Part shown: in pieces, positions 26,670 to 36,169 of the stretch
Numbering within the stretch: position 1 is the stretch's first letter
Layout: every line of letters begins with the position of its first letter
DNA from: Gammaproteobacteria bacterium
GTDB taxonomy: Bacteria > Pseudomonadota > Gammaproteobacteria > UBA4575
Assembly: GCA_011523795.1 (NCBI GenBank)
Contig: WTFY01000010.1
Location: 186,001 to 250,000 of the forward strand
Reading direction: 5' to 3'
DNA: 64,000 nt
The notes under the pieces: generated by a model
Told to the model about the DNA's origin: nothing
Database searches by the model: none
Seen by the model: the letters and a program-made list of their open reading frames with translations, nothing else
Made by a program: the position numbers and the translations under genes

Positions 26670-26937
26670 TTCTGAATTTCCTGGGTAATCAATTTCTGGG
26701 GTCGTTCAGTCGGACCTCTGCCGGAAGTTTCCTGCCGTCTCCGCAAAGCCTACTCATCTATACGGGAAATTACCAGCCTACGGGCCCGGCAGCATGGCAA
26801 ATATTCCCCGGTTTCCAGCCCCCGCAAACCACGCAGGCGGGTGTACGGGTTTGCGGTTTCATCGCCTTGCCGGACGGGGCATGATCGAACCCGTACATCA
26901 ACGACACGGAGCAGACCCGCCCGGTACGGTTCCCGAC

Positions 26938-27453
26938 ATGAACGAACGGATTTCCCGCAGACGTTTCAGCACCCTGGCTCCTGTCCTGGTGATGGCATCG
27001 TTTGGGCTGGCCAGCCCGCACCTGGAGGCCGCCGAGATGCAGGTCGGGAGGTACTCGGTGTTGCGCACCCTGCCGACGGTCGAACAAATCGACCCGCTGG
27101 CCGCTCGTGTGACGGTGCGTTTCCCTGAATCCGTGCAGACGATCGGTCAGGCCGTGCAGCACCTGCTGCAGGAAAGCGGCTATCGCCTGGCGGATCCTTC
27201 CACCGGCGCCTCTGCCATCCTGCTCGAGCTGCCCCTGCCGGGCGTGCAGCGCAGCCTGGGACCCGTCGCCCTGAGACAGGCCCTGGCGGTCCTGGGCGGT
27301 CCGGCGTTTCGCCTGGTGCAGGACCCGCTGCACCGGCTCGTTGCATTCGAACGCTGTCCGGTACCGGACCTGCCACCCGGGTTCACGGGAGATCAGGCCG
27401 CCGGTTCCGGGCACCCGGTCATGCCTGCAGGAGAAGATGCATGGGAACGCTGA
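26938..27453 (+). CDS. PilL N-terminal-like ICE protein (TIGR03748-like) with a twin-arginine signal
   Basis: A 171-residue exported protein. The N terminus MNERISRRRFSTLAP fits a Tat signal (RR-x-F) followed by a hydrophobic stretch and AxA-like cleavage before EMQVGRYS. The mature part resembles the PilL_Nt domain of ICE pilus regions: YSVLRTLPTVEQIDPL, then QAVQHLLQESGYRL and LPLPGVQRSLGPVALRQAL. In related elements it is fused or adjacent to type IV pilus genes; none follow here. The next gene overlaps its end by 13 nt. Confidence 0.75.
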   Translation: MNERISRRRFSTLAPVLVMASFGLASPHLEAAEMQVGRYSVLRTLPTVEQIDPLAARVTVRFPESVQTIGQAVQHLLQESGYRLADPSTGASAILLELPLPGVQRSLGPVALRQALAVLGGPAFRLVQDPLHRLVAFERCPVPDLPPGFTGDQAAGSGHPVMPAGEDAWER

Positions 27454-27710
27454 TGTGGCTGGTGGCACTGGGGGGTGCCTTCCTCTCGGGTGCTGCGCTT
27501 CACGTGCCCGCAAAAGGGCCTCCTGCGGCGCCTGAGATCCGGATCACGCAGTCCGGGGATGCCTGCGAGGACAAGGGCCATGCGGACCGACTGGACTGCA
27601 GGGTGCTCGACGGGCTCGTGATTTACCGGGACTTGTCACCTGCCGCGGGACCGGTCAGGCAGGGTTGCGGGGCGGCCGGGCCCTGCGGCGAAACCTGTTC
27701 CCGTGACTGA
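27441..27710 (+). CDS. Small exported hypothetical ICE protein
   Basis: An 89-residue protein with an N-terminal hydrophobic segment (MGTLMWLVALGGAFLSGAAL) and a Cys-rich C terminus (five Cys). The ATG at 27441 has AGGAGA upstream; another in-frame ATG overlaps the preceding stop at 27453. It overlaps the PilL-like gene by 13 nt and the TIGR03759 gene by 8 nt, so it is translated in the middle of the operon. No family recognised; position suggests an envelope component of the transfer region. Confidence 0.6.
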   Translation: MGTLMWLVALGGAFLSGAALHVPAKGPPAAPEIRITQSGDACEDKGHADRLDCRVLDGLVIYRDLSPAAGPVRQGCGAAGPCGETCSRD

Positions 27711-28479
27711 CGGTCTCCGGTGCGCCCTTGCGGTGCTGGCCATCGCCTGGACCGGCCCGGTGCTGGCGGAGGAGGCCTCCGGGATACGGACCGAGGACAG
27801 CCTCGATGCCTCCACGGCTCTTGCAGGGTCGTCCCTGACGGCCTCCGAACGGGCCCGCTCCAGGAGCTGGGGGCTGACGCAGGTGGAATGGCACCGCTAC
27901 CGCCAGCTGATGCAGGGTATCCGCGCAAGCGTCAGCCCGGCGACGATCTCGCCGGTCGAGGTGCTGGGCATCCATGCACGCGATGCCGCCGAGCGGCGCA
28001 AGTATGCCGAGCGCTGGGCACAGGCCATGCACGAGGACGTTGAACGCATCCTGGCGTTCCAGCGCGCCTATGATGAGGCTGTGCGGCGCCTGTACCCGAA
28101 CGAGCCCCTGATCGACATCCGTCGCCTGCCCAAACCAGGCCGGCAGGGCGATACCCTGGGCCTGCAGGACCGCGTGCTGTTTTTCACCCGGAAGGACTGT
28201 TCGGGCTGCGATGACCTGCTGGACCGGCTGCTCGGGCAGCTGGACCGGATTGCGGGGATCGATCTCTATATTGCCGGGGTGGAAGAAGGCAACGGGCAGG
28301 CGGTACGGGACTGGGCGGCACGCCGCGGGATCGACCCCGGGCTGGTGCGCAGCCGGCGCATCACGCTCAACTTCGAGGGTGGCATGCTCCGGCGCCTGAC
28401 CCGTGGGCAGGGCAAGACCCCGCACATGCTCAGGCGCCGTGGTGATGCGCTGTCCGAGCTTCGGGCCTCGGAGTTCTGA
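27703..28479 (+). CDS. TIGR03759 family ICE protein
   Basis: A 258-residue periplasmic protein: signal peptide to about residue 22 (GPVLAEE). The core matches the TIGR03759 family of PFGI-1 elements: SWGLTQVEWHRYRQLM, ISPVEVLGIHARDAAER, RILAFQRAYDEA. The C-terminal part has a thioredoxin-like look with a CSGC motif (FFTRKDCSGCDDLL), suggesting disulphide handling during pilus or channel assembly; this is inference. The start is GTG. Its stop overlaps the next start by one base (TGATG). Confidence 0.85.
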   Translation: MTDGLRCALAVLAIAWTGPVLAEEASGIRTEDSLDASTALAGSSLTASERARSRSWGLTQVEWHRYRQLMQGIRASVSPATISPVEVLGIHARDAAERRKYAERWAQAMHEDVERILAFQRAYDEAVRRLYPNEPLIDIRRLPKPGRQGDTLGLQDRVLFFTRKDCSGCDDLLDRLLGQLDRIAGIDLYIAGVEEGNGQAVRDWAARRGIDPGLVRSRRITLNFEGGMLRRLTRGQGKTPHMLRRRGDALSELRASEF

Positions 28480-29000
28480 TGCGGATACCGGGCCTTGCCG
28501 GATTCGCGCTGCTGCTTGCCGTGCCGGTATCCCTGGCGGCCCAGGCGCAGCCCGAGGTGATTTTTGACAACGGCCGGACCTGGCCGATCGCCCCGTACCT
28601 GGAACCGGTCGAGGACGCACCACCGGAAGAGGACCCGGCCCCTTCCGCCGGGCCGCTGCTCGGGGCGGCCGACGTGCGCAACCTGTTGCCGGTGCGCTCG
28701 CCCGGTCTCAGCCCCGGCCCGGTCGAGGCCCGGACGCAACCCCGCCCGCTGTCGCGCCCGGTCTTCCTGGTCGGTTCCGATCCGCTTTCGAGACGGTGGC
28801 TGGCACGCCATCGCGAACGCCTGCATGACCTGCATGCCGTGGGCCTGCTGGTGCAGGCCGACACGGTGGACGACCTGGAGGCCATCGCGGAACTGGGCCG
28901 GGGTCTTTCGATCATGCCCGCCCCCGGCACGGATCTCGCGCGCGCCCTGGGCCTGGTGCACTACCCGGTGCTGGTCACCTCCCGCGGGATCGAGCAGTGA
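28479..29000 (+). CDS. TIGR03765 (PFL_4695-like) ICE protein
   Basis: A 173-residue exported protein with a signal peptide to about residue 22. The family blocks LLPVRSPGLSPG, RPVFLVGSDPLSRRWL and LGLVHYPVLVTSRGIEQ are clear. It sits between the TIGR03759 gene and traD, its normal neighbours, with 1-nt and 4-nt overlaps. In related elements this protein accompanies the coupling protein; its biochemical role is not established. Confidence 0.85.
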   Translation: MRIPGLAGFALLLAVPVSLAAQAQPEVIFDNGRTWPIAPYLEPVEDAPPEEDPAPSAGPLLGAADVRNLLPVRSPGLSPGPVEARTQPRPLSRPVFLVGSDPLSRRWLARHRERLHDLHAVGLLVQADTVDDLEAIAELGRGLSIMPAPGTDLARALGLVHYPVLVTSRGIEQ

Positions 29001-31123
29001 ACCCGCATCCCGTCGAGGCGCTGCTGCGCCCCGCGGTGGAGCTGTGGTCGGCGCTTGCGGCATTCACGGCCGCCGCCGTGGCCTGGCTTGCCCCGTGGGC
29101 CCTGATGATGCCGCCTGGCGTGGCCCGCGGTACGGCGTGTGCGCTGGCCGGGTTTGCGGCCTGGCGTGCCCGCCAGGCCTGGCGGGTGCTTCGGTACCGG
29201 CGCGGACTGCGCCGGCTTCGGACCTGGCGGCTGGCACCCGGCCGGCTTCCGGTCAGCCCGCGCAAGCTGTTTATTGGCCGGGGCTTTCGCTGGACGGCGC
29301 TGCACACGCAGCGCCTGCGCGACACCCTGCGCCCGGAGGTTCGCCGCTACGTGCAGCCGGGCGCACTGCACCAGTGGGCCCGGCGCAGGGAGATCGACTG
29401 GGAGTCAAGGCCCGGGCTCGGCCGGCTGGCCGGGCTGCTATGCAAGTGCTGCGGCGGGAGCCCCCTTTCGCCCGGGGCCGGCGCGGGCGGCAACCCTGCC
29501 CTGCACGCCGTCGAGCCCCGGGAACAGGCGGTCTGGATGGACCTCGGCGAGCGGGCCGGTCACACGCTGGTGCTGGGCACGACGCGCGTCGGCAAGACCC
29601 GGCTGGCCGAGCTGCTGATTGCCCAGGACATCCGCCGCGGCGACGTGGTGATCGTGTTCGATCCGAAAGGCGATGCCGGGCTGCTGAGAAGGGTGTATGC
29701 CGAGGCCAGGCGCGCCGGGCGCACCGGTGCGTTCTACATGTTCCATCTCGGCTACCCCGGGATTTCGGCCCGCTACAACGCCATCGGCAATTTCTCGCGC
29801 ATCACCGAGGTGGCGACCCGGATCGCCAACCAGCTGCCGAGCCAGGGCAATTCCGCGGCGTTCAAGGAATTCGCATGGCGCTTCGTCAACATCATCGCCC
29901 GGGCCCTGGTCGCCCTGGGGCGCCGGCCCGACTACCGGCAGGTGCGCCGCTACATCAACGACATTGAGCCGCTGTTCGTGGAGTACGCCGAGGCCCACCT
30001 GCGCCGCCACGGCGCACGGGACTGGCAGGAGCAGGTGTCCGGGGAGGCCGCCGGTATCCGGGAGCGCAACCTTCCCGCCGCGCTGCGCGGGCGCAGTGCA
30101 CGGGCCGTCGCGCTCATGCGCTACCTGCACGGGCAGGACCTCTACGACCCGGTGCTGGAAGGCCTGGTGTCGGCCTTCAAGTACGACCGCACCTATTTCG
30201 ACAAGATCGTGAGTTCCGTCGGGCCGCTGATGGAAAAGCTGACCACCGGCAAGATTGCCGAACTCATCTCGCCGGACTACCTGGACCGCGAGGACCCGCG
30301 GCCCATCTTCGAATGGATGGAGGTCATCCGGCGCAGGGGGATCGTGTATGTCGGTCTGGACGCCCTGTCCGACACCACGGTGGCCGGTGCAGTGGGGAAT
30401 TCCATGTTCGCCGACCTGGTCTCGGTGGCCGGTCACCTCTACAAGCACGGCCTGCAGGATGCTTCCGGGGATGCACCCGGCACACCCCCCGGGCCGTTCC
30501 CGTCCATCTCCATGCATGCCGACGAGTTCAACGAGCTGATCGGGGACGAGTTCGTGCCGCTGCTGAACAAGGCCGGCGGCGCGGGCTTCCAGGTCACGGC
30601 CTACACCCAGACCTGGTCCGACGTGGAGGCGCGCATCGGCAGCCGTGCCAAGGCCGGGCAGGTGGCCGGCAATTTCAACACGCTGGTCATGCTGCGCGTG
30701 AAGGAGCTGGCCACGGCCGAGATGCTCACCGGCCAGCTGCCCAGGGTCGAGGTCTTTTCGCTGATGAGCGTATCCGGCGTGGACGATTCGTCCGATCCGG
30801 GCTCGGGCATCGACTTCAGGTCCCGCAACGAGGATCGAATCAGCGTCTCGGAGGTGCCCATGCTGAGTCCCGCGGAACTCGTGGCCCTGCCCAAGGGGCA
30901 GGCGTTCGCATTGCTGGAAGGCGGCCAGTTGTGGAAGCTGCGTATGCCGCTGCCCGACAGCGGTGCCGACCGCTTCCTGCCGCAAGACCTGGACGAGATC
31001 GCGCGGGACATGGAACGTGCCTACGTCCCCGGCAATCCTTGGCACCGTGTGCACGAGCCCTGGTGGATGGAGGCTGACGGCAGCCCCCTGGCCGGGACCG
31101 GCGTGCCCGGTGCCCATGGCTGA
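28997..31123 (+). CDS. traD: TraD conjugative coupling ATPase
   Basis: A 708-residue type IV coupling protein that brings the relaxosome to the mating channel. Two N-terminal membrane segments lie in residues 15-60. Walker A is LGTTRVGKT near residue 193, followed by VVIVFDPKGDAGLL; further motifs are NSAAFKEFAWRF and the arginine/sensor regions YVGLDALSDT and ADEFNEL. The length and plan match the SXT/PFGI TraD class. The GTG start overlaps the preceding stop by 4 nt; the DUF4400 gene overlaps its end by 8 nt. Confidence 0.93.
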   Translation: MNPHPVEALLRPAVELWSALAAFTAAAVAWLAPWALMMPPGVARGTACALAGFAAWRARQAWRVLRYRRGLRRLRTWRLAPGRLPVSPRKLFIGRGFRWTALHTQRLRDTLRPEVRRYVQPGALHQWARRREIDWESRPGLGRLAGLLCKCCGGSPLSPGAGAGGNPALHAVEPREQAVWMDLGERAGHTLVLGTTRVGKTRLAELLIAQDIRRGDVVIVFDPKGDAGLLRRVYAEARRAGRTGAFYMFHLGYPGISARYNAIGNFSRITEVATRIANQLPSQGNSAAFKEFAWRFVNIIARALVALGRRPDYRQVRRYINDIEPLFVEYAEAHLRRHGARDWQEQVSGEAAGIRERNLPAALRGRSARAVALMRYLHGQDLYDPVLEGLVSAFKYDRTYFDKIVSSVGPLMEKLTTGKIAELISPDYLDREDPRPIFEWMEVIRRRGIVYVGLDALSDTTVAGAVGNSMFADLVSVAGHLYKHGLQDASGDAPGTPPGPFPSISMHADEFNELIGDEFVPLLNKAGGAGFQVTAYTQTWSDVEARIGSRAKAGQVAGNFNTLVMLRVKELATAEMLTGQLPRVEVFSLMSVSGVDDSSDPGSGIDFRSRNEDRISVSEVPMLSPAELVALPKGQAFALLEGGQLWKLRMPLPDSGADRFLPQDLDEIARDMERAYVPGNPWHRVHEPWWMEADGSPLAGTGVPGAHG

Positions 31124-31850
31124 ACGGGCAGGAGCCCCACCGCGCCCGGCCGCGCGGCGGGGGCTGGTTTCAGGAGGACTCACCCGCATCGCACAGGGCC
31201 TCGCGTGGCTGGTGGGCGCCCTGCTGTTCTCGGTCCTCATCGAGTGGACCGGGATGGTGTTCTGGTGGCCGGAACAGGGCCTGGATCACAGCCGGCGGAT
31301 GCTGGAACGCGAGATCCGGTACCTGGACGGCGATTTCCGGCGCAGCCTCCTGAGTCCGGATCCCGCAGGCTTCGCACGCAAGCTTGCCGGGCGGGTCCAC
31401 CACGGCCTGTTCGAGGCCACGGGATGGATCGATTTCCTGCAGTGGGTCAGTGGCCCGCCGCAACCCGGGGAGAGCGGGCTGCGGCCGGTCCTTCACAGGC
31501 TGTACAGCCCGGCAGGCGAATTTCTGGTCGCAGCCATGCAGGTGACCCAGGTGTTCTGTGTGCGCCTGGCCGTGCTCAGCCTGTCCACGCCGGTATTCTT
31601 CCTGTTCGGCCTGGTGGGGCTGGTGGACGGGCTGGTGCGCCGGGACCTGCGGCGCTGGGGCGGCGGGCGCGAGAGCTCGTTCGTGTACCATTATGCGAGG
31701 CGATCCGTGCTGCCGCTGATGGTGAGTGCCTGGGTAACGTACCTTGCACTGCCGTTCAGCCTGCATCCTGCCTGGATCGTCCTGCCGTTCGCCGCACTGC
31801 TTGCACTGGTCGTCACTGTGACCGCAGGCACCTTCAAGAAGTATTTGTGA
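31116..31850 (+). CDS. DUF4400 (TIGR03747-like) ICE membrane protein
   Basis: A 244-residue inner-membrane protein with four to five hydrophobic segments (about residues 28-48, 145-165, 170-185, 205-240). It follows traD in 8-nt overlap, the usual place of TIGR03747/DUF4400 proteins. Landmarks: FSVLIEWTGMVFWWPEQGL and a C-terminal block ending TVTAGTFKKYL. In intact elements the RAQPRD gene comes next; here 9.3 kb of unrelated cargo intervenes. Role in mating-pair formation inferred from context. Confidence 0.83.
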   Translation: MAERAGAPPRPAARRGLVSGGLTRIAQGLAWLVGALLFSVLIEWTGMVFWWPEQGLDHSRRMLEREIRYLDGDFRRSLLSPDPAGFARKLAGRVHHGLFEATGWIDFLQWVSGPPQPGESGLRPVLHRLYSPAGEFLVAAMQVTQVFCVRLAVLSLSTPVFFLFGLVGLVDGLVRRDLRRWGGGRESSFVYHYARRSVLPLMVSAWVTYLALPFSLHPAWIVLPFAALLALVVTVTAGTFKKYL

Positions 31851-32632
31851 CGGGACTTTTGAGGTCGGCGCGCATGGCCGGTCCTGTGCGGAACACTTGA
31901 AATAAGCGGAGTGCAGGCAGGGTTGCCGGTTTTTCGGCAGGGACCCCTTTTGAAATGCTTTTTCCCTGGCGGGAAAATTTCCGGTATGCAATTCCCTCCG
32001 AGAATACCTTGGACCAGTCTGTATTGAATATTAGGGAATCCTAATATTCAATGGCGTAGTACTGAAGACCGTGTGCAGGGGCTGAAGGCAAACAACCTGG
32101 TATAAGCAACCAAGGGATCGGGCTAGAGAGTCGGTGGTCAAAACAGATACTTACAGAAATAGAAACCGCTCCCCGGCATCACCACCCTTGGCCGCATGTC
32201 CTGCCCGGACCGTTAACAAGAACAATCGAGAGTTATGCAGCCAGACAGCACATGGGCAGTGTACTAAAATCTTTGTGAGCATTACGTGGTATATGCGGAA
32301 AATATCGTGATGATTACATGAGAATACAGATGAAAAGGCGATAAAGCTGGACAAAAAAGACCCGAGAGTGCTGTCAAACAGATTGCCAGCTACAAACCTG
32401 GCGAGCCTGCGAGCCAACCTGAAAAGGCTCCGAGTGCTGAAGAGTCAAGGCAGAAGTGGAAGCCGGTCAGGAGATGATTTTTGGGCAGCAGGCATATAAG
32501 TCCCCAATCAATGTATGAAAGGCTCGACTTGACAGGTTTCAGGCTGAAGGAGCACCGGTTTCAACTCCCTGGGGAACCGCTTCATCGGCAAACCTGGCGG
32601 ATGACACCTGCCCTTCATGCCCGGGTTTTTGT
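31851..32632. other. Non-coding left edge of the ICE cargo
   Basis: No gene is supported in these 782 bases. Part of it (32130-32460) is AT-richer than the ICE genes. It contains a 13-bp-arm palindrome at 32023-32052. The sequence TTCAGGCTGAAGG occurs at 32538, as it does near two other gene ends. The region marks the point where ICE gene order stops and cargo begins. Confidence 0.45.
32023..32052. repeat. Perfect palindrome with 13-bp arms
   Basis: ATTGAATATTAGG and CCTAATATTCAAT flank GAAT. There is no T-run after either arm, so an ordinary terminator is unlikely. It lies 170 nt after the last left-half ICE gene. Confidence 0.8.
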
Positions 32633-33631
32633 CTACTCCAGGCCGCTTGCTGCCCGAATCAGCATGTCGATCGTGGCGGCATCCTCGTTGCCGTATGCAG
32701 TCCAGTGCAGGGGGGTGGCCCCGATCTCATCCTGGATCTTCGGGTCTGCACCTCCACGGACCAGTTCAGCCACCACCTCGGGGTTGCCTGTGTATCCGGC
32801 GGCCCAGTGCAGGGGGGTGGCGCCTCGCTCGTCGCGCGCGTTCGGATCGACTCCCGCCTTGATGAACGCGCCGATCATGGCCGGACTCGGGTTGTAACGC
32901 GCCGCCCGATGCAGGGGGGTGGCTCCCTGCTCGTCGCGTGCATCCGGGTCGGCCCCGGCCCGGATCAATGCCAGGACAGCGGCGAGTCCGTCGTTGGATG
33001 CAGCGGCCCAGTGCAGGGGTGCGCTACCGGTGTCTGTGCGCGCATCCGGGTCGGCCCCGCCGTCGACCAGCACGGCGATCACAGCGGCCGGCTCATGCTT
33101 GTACCGGGCCACTTGGTGGAGTGGGGTCTCGCCGTACTTGCCGCGCACATCCGGGTCGGCTCCTGCGAGGATCAGCGCTGTGGCAATCGCGACAGAACTG
33201 CTTCGGTTGACCACGGCCTGGTGCAGGGGCGCCCAGCCGTACTCGTCGCGGGCGTTCGGGTCGGCCCCGGCCTTGACCAGTGCAGTGATCACGGCGGGGT
33301 TGTGGTTGAGATCCACCGCCGCATGCAAAGGGGTGGTACCTTCCTCGGCCCTGGCGTTCGGGTCGGCCCCGCTCTTGACCAGCAGGCTGACCAGGGTGGG
33401 ATCGCCACCGTGCATCACCGCCATGTGCAGGGGCGTCTCGCCGATCATGTTGCGTGCCATCGGATCGGCCCCGGATGCCAGGCAGGCACTGAACTGTGAG
33501 GGGGTTGCAACCTCGGAAAAGGGTTTCGTGTTCCAGCCCGCACAGTCCGCCGCGAGGACCTGGCTGCTCCAGGCGAGCACCATCAGGGTGAGCATAAGGA
33601 CCCCGGATCTTGCGGGCTTGTCTGCAGGCAT
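32633..33631 (-). CDS. Secreted ankyrin-repeat protein
   Basis: A 332-residue protein: signal peptide ending VLAWSSQVLAA, then eight or so ankyrin repeats of about 33 residues, each with a G-x-TPLHxA core and a GADPNAR loop (for example GETPLHMAV, GATPLHWAA). Two Cys lie in the mature N terminus. Periplasmic or secreted ankyrin proteins bind partner proteins; the partner is unknown. The ATG at 33631 gives a normal signal peptide; an ATG at 33691 would add 20 residues. The DNA is internally repetitive, so copy number may vary. It is divergent from the porin at 33916. Confidence 0.85.
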   Translation of the reverse strand: MPADKPARSGVLMLTLMVLAWSSQVLAADCAGWNTKPFSEVATPSQFSACLASGADPMARNMIGETPLHMAVMHGGDPTLVSLLVKSGADPNARAEEGTTPLHAAVDLNHNPAVITALVKAGADPNARDEYGWAPLHQAVVNRSSSVAIATALILAGADPDVRGKYGETPLHQVARYKHEPAAVIAVLVDGGADPDARTDTGSAPLHWAAASNDGLAAVLALIRAGADPDARDEQGATPLHRAARYNPSPAMIGAFIKAGVDPNARDERGATPLHWAAGYTGNPEVVAELVRGGADPKIQDEIGATPLHWTAYGNEDAATIDMLIRAASGLE

Positions 33632-33856
33632 GGCCTGCACGTTGAAGGCAGGGTGCGCCCTTCGTGATGCTGCGGGCATACGGTCTTTCATGGCGGTCAA
33701 TATACGCTGGACGAATGCGGGATGATACCTGCCCGTGCCTCAGGCCCCGGATGCCGGGATTCCACATCAATCGAGCGCTTTTTTCAGTACTGTTGCCGTA
33801 TCCGGACAGGTGTTTGGAAGCTTTGCCTGAAGCAAATGCCTGCCCTGTGATCTGGT

Positions 33857-33885
33857 TTGTAGCCGCCCCGAATCTGCACTATAAT
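33857..33885 (+). promoter_or_regulatory. Sigma-70 promoter of the porin gene
   Basis: TTGTAG at 33857-33862 and a perfect TATAAT at 33880-33885 with a 17-bp spacer; predicted start about 33892, giving a 24-nt leader that contains GGGAGAGG before the ATG at 33916. Confidence 0.7.
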
Positions 33886-33915
33886 CACGGGCAAACAGAT
33901 ATAGGGAGAGGTACC

Positions 33916-35127
33916 ATGAAATTCTTTCCGAATCCCCTGCGCTCCGCATGGATTGCAGTCGTCGCAGCATGCCTTTTCACTGCCGGGCCGGTTTTGGCTT
34001 CCGGCGATTCGGATGCTGAGGCCCTGGAACGGCTCGAAAGCACTATCGAGATGCAGCAGCAGCAACTGGAAGCGTTGCGCCAGCAGGTTGAGCAGCTCAA
34101 GGAAATGGCCACCATGGCAGACAGCAAGGCCGACCAGGCCATGGCCAGCGCATCGACCGTAAAGGAAGAAAAGAAATACGGTATCACCCTCTACGGCAGC
34201 ATACGGCCCGCCCTGACCAACGCCGACTTCGGCGACAGTTCCAGCACCGATGTCACCGACTTTCTCTCCCGCGTGGGGGTCAAGGGTGAGGTGGCCGTGC
34301 GCGATGGCCTGACCGCCTTCTACCGGGGCGAATGGGATACGGATCTCGAGGCTAACGGCGATCTTGGCGATGCACGCCTGGGCTACGTCGGAATCAAGGG
34401 CAGCCTCGGACAGATTGCCATCGGCAAGCAGTGGGATCCGCATTTCAATATCGTGGCGGAAGTTGTCGACATTTTTAACCATCGCTCCAGCCCGTTCGGG
34501 TACGACGAGGCGAGTCCCTTTCGCAGCAACCAGATCCTGACCTATTCCTTCAGTCGCGGCGGTTTCAAGCTCGACAGCGGCATACGGTTTGACGGGGATC
34601 CGGAAAACGGAGCGGGGGGCAACAACAGCAGCGCCTCGGAGCCCAACCACATCGATTCGGCCTCGATCGGCATCGGCTACCGCACGGGAGATGTCTATGC
34701 CGGGGTTTCCTACCTGGACCAGCAGGGGGATGACGATTACGAGCGTTCCTTCATGGGTGTGGCCGCCAGCTGGAATGTGACGGACAGTCTTTACGTGGCC
34801 GCCACCTACCAGGACATCGACGAGGACAACGTGTCCCACGCTGGACATAACGACGGGCATGCTGAATACGTGGATTACGACCAGTCGTCGGTCGACGTTG
34901 CCGCTGCTCTTGCCCTGGGCGGAGGCTACAAGCTCAAGGCCGCGTACTTCGACTGGGATGGTGACGACCATGGACGCAGCTTTGACGGCTATAACCTGAC
35001 CCTTGAAAACCAGTTGTCGGATTCTGTACGTATCTTTGCAGAATGGTTGCGCCGCGATATCGAGAGGGGCGAAGAAGAGGATTATCTGAGCATCGGTATG
35101 CGCTACGACTTCGAGGCGAACCTGTAG
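33916..35127 (+). CDS. Porin with N-terminal coiled coil
   Basis: A 403-residue outer-membrane protein. The signal peptide ends GPVLAS; residues 28-75 form a coiled coil (IEMQQQQLEALRQQVEQLKEM), followed by a porin-type barrel starting YGITLYGSIRPAL and ending YLSIGMRYDFEANL. The coiled coil suggests trimer or peptidoglycan-linked assembly, as in some OprB/Omp-like porins. The ribosome site GGGAGAGG supports the ATG. It has its own promoter and a strong terminator, so it is an independent unit within the cargo. Confidence 0.87.
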   Translation: MKFFPNPLRSAWIAVVAACLFTAGPVLASGDSDAEALERLESTIEMQQQQLEALRQQVEQLKEMATMADSKADQAMASASTVKEEKKYGITLYGSIRPALTNADFGDSSSTDVTDFLSRVGVKGEVAVRDGLTAFYRGEWDTDLEANGDLGDARLGYVGIKGSLGQIAIGKQWDPHFNIVAEVVDIFNHRSSPFGYDEASPFRSNQILTYSFSRGGFKLDSGIRFDGDPENGAGGNNSSASEPNHIDSASIGIGYRTGDVYAGVSYLDQQGDDDYERSFMGVAASWNVTDSLYVAATYQDIDEDNVSHAGHNDGHAEYVDYDQSSVDVAAALALGGGYKLKAAYFDWDGDDHGRSFDGYNLTLENQLSDSVRIFAEWLRRDIERGEEEDYLSIGMRYDFEANL

Positions 35128-35143
35128 TAAGCCTTTTCCTGCC

Positions 35144-35178
35144 ATCACCAGCGTTCGCTTGAGAACGCTGGTGATTTT
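35144..35178 (+). terminator. Rho-independent terminator of the porin gene
   Basis: Perfect 13-bp stem, ATCACCAGCGTTC (35144-35156) with GAACGCTGGTGAT (35163-35175), then TTTTCA. It begins 17 nt after the porin stop. Confidence 0.88.
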
Positions 35179-35374
35179 CACGAGGGTGGATCAGGATCAC
35201 CCAGGCGAAAAAAAGAGCGTTCCCCCGTGTGTGTGGGATTCCCCATGGTCACCCGCGCTCGTGATGAGAGTCTGAGAGGCTGCACACAGCACACACATAT
35301 TCCGTGACAGGTCAATCCTGTGCGGGCTCCAGGGGAACTCCCCCGTGTAGACGGCACTCACCCGGTTCACACAG

Positions 35375-36148
35375 TCAGGCGTGATGGAGAATCTGGCTCA
35401 GGAACAGCTTGGTCCGTTCATGCTCGGGATGGTCGAAAAACTCCTGGGGCGTGTTCTGTTCGATGATCTCGCCCTCGTCCATGAAGATCACGCGGTCGGC
35501 CACGGTCTTCGCAAACCCCATCTCGTGCGTCACGCACAGCATGGTGATGCCCTCGTTCGCCAGCTCGATCATGACCTCCAGCACCTCCTTGATCATTTCG
35601 GGATCGAGTGCCGAGGTGGGTTCGTCGAACAGCATGATCCGGGGCTGCATGCACAGGCTGCGCGCGATCGCGACCCGCTGCTGCTGCCCTCCCGAGAGCT
35701 GTCCCGGAAACTTGTGGGCCTGCTCCGGGATCTGCACCCGTTCGAGGTACTTCATGGCGATGGCCTCGGCTTCCGCCTTGGGCATCTTCTTCACCCAGAT
35801 CGGGGCCAGGGTGCAGTTCTGCATCGCGGTGAGGTGGGGGAACAGGTTGAAATGCTGGAACACCATGCCCACCTCGCTGCGGACCTTCTCGATGTGCTTG
35901 AGGTCATTGTCCAGCTGCACCCCGTCGACGATGATCTCGCCCTTCTGGTGTTCCTCCAGCCGGTTGATGCAGCGGATCACGGTGGACTTGCCCGAGCCGG
36001 ACGGCCCGCAGATGACGATTTTCTCGCCCCGCGCGACGTTCAGGTTCAGGTTCTTGAGCACGTGGAACTGCCCGAACCACTTGTGCACGTTGCGCATCAC
36101 CACCGCGTAGTCGTTGCCGTCAGGCTGGGCGGGGGCTTGTTCGTTCAT
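35375..36148 (-). CDS. aapP: General L-amino acid ABC transporter ATPase AapP
   Basis: A 257-residue ABC ATPase that energises amino acid import. Walker [10 protein letters not shown] (48-56), Q-loop near [10 protein letters not shown], signature LSGGQQQR, Walker [14 protein letters not shown] and switch His in CVTHEMGF are present. The start MNEQ and acidic extension are usual for AapP/BztD. It is the last gene of aapJQMP on the minus strand, 21 nt after aapM. Confidence 0.95.
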   Translation of the reverse strand: MNEQAPAQPDGNDYAVVMRNVHKWFGQFHVLKNLNLNVARGEKIVICGPSGSGKSTVIRCINRLEEHQKGEIIVDGVQLDNDLKHIEKVRSEVGMVFQHFNLFPHLTAMQNCTLAPIWVKKMPKAEAEAIAMKYLERVQIPEQAHKFPGQLSGGQQQRVAIARSLCMQPRIMLFDEPTSALDPEMIKEVLEVMIELANEGITMLCVTHEMGFAKTVADRVIFMDEGEIIEQNTPQEFFDHPEHERTKLFLSQILHHA

Positions 36149-36169
36149 GCTGCCTCCTCGGGGCTTGCC

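Noticed and set aside
32151-32417. Minus-strand frame in the cargo edge
   Set aside because: No ribosome site, biased composition, no family features.
35200-35360. CCCCCGTGT repeats after the porin terminator, checked for a CRISPR array
   Set aside because: Repeats are short and irregular with no regular spacers or cas genes.
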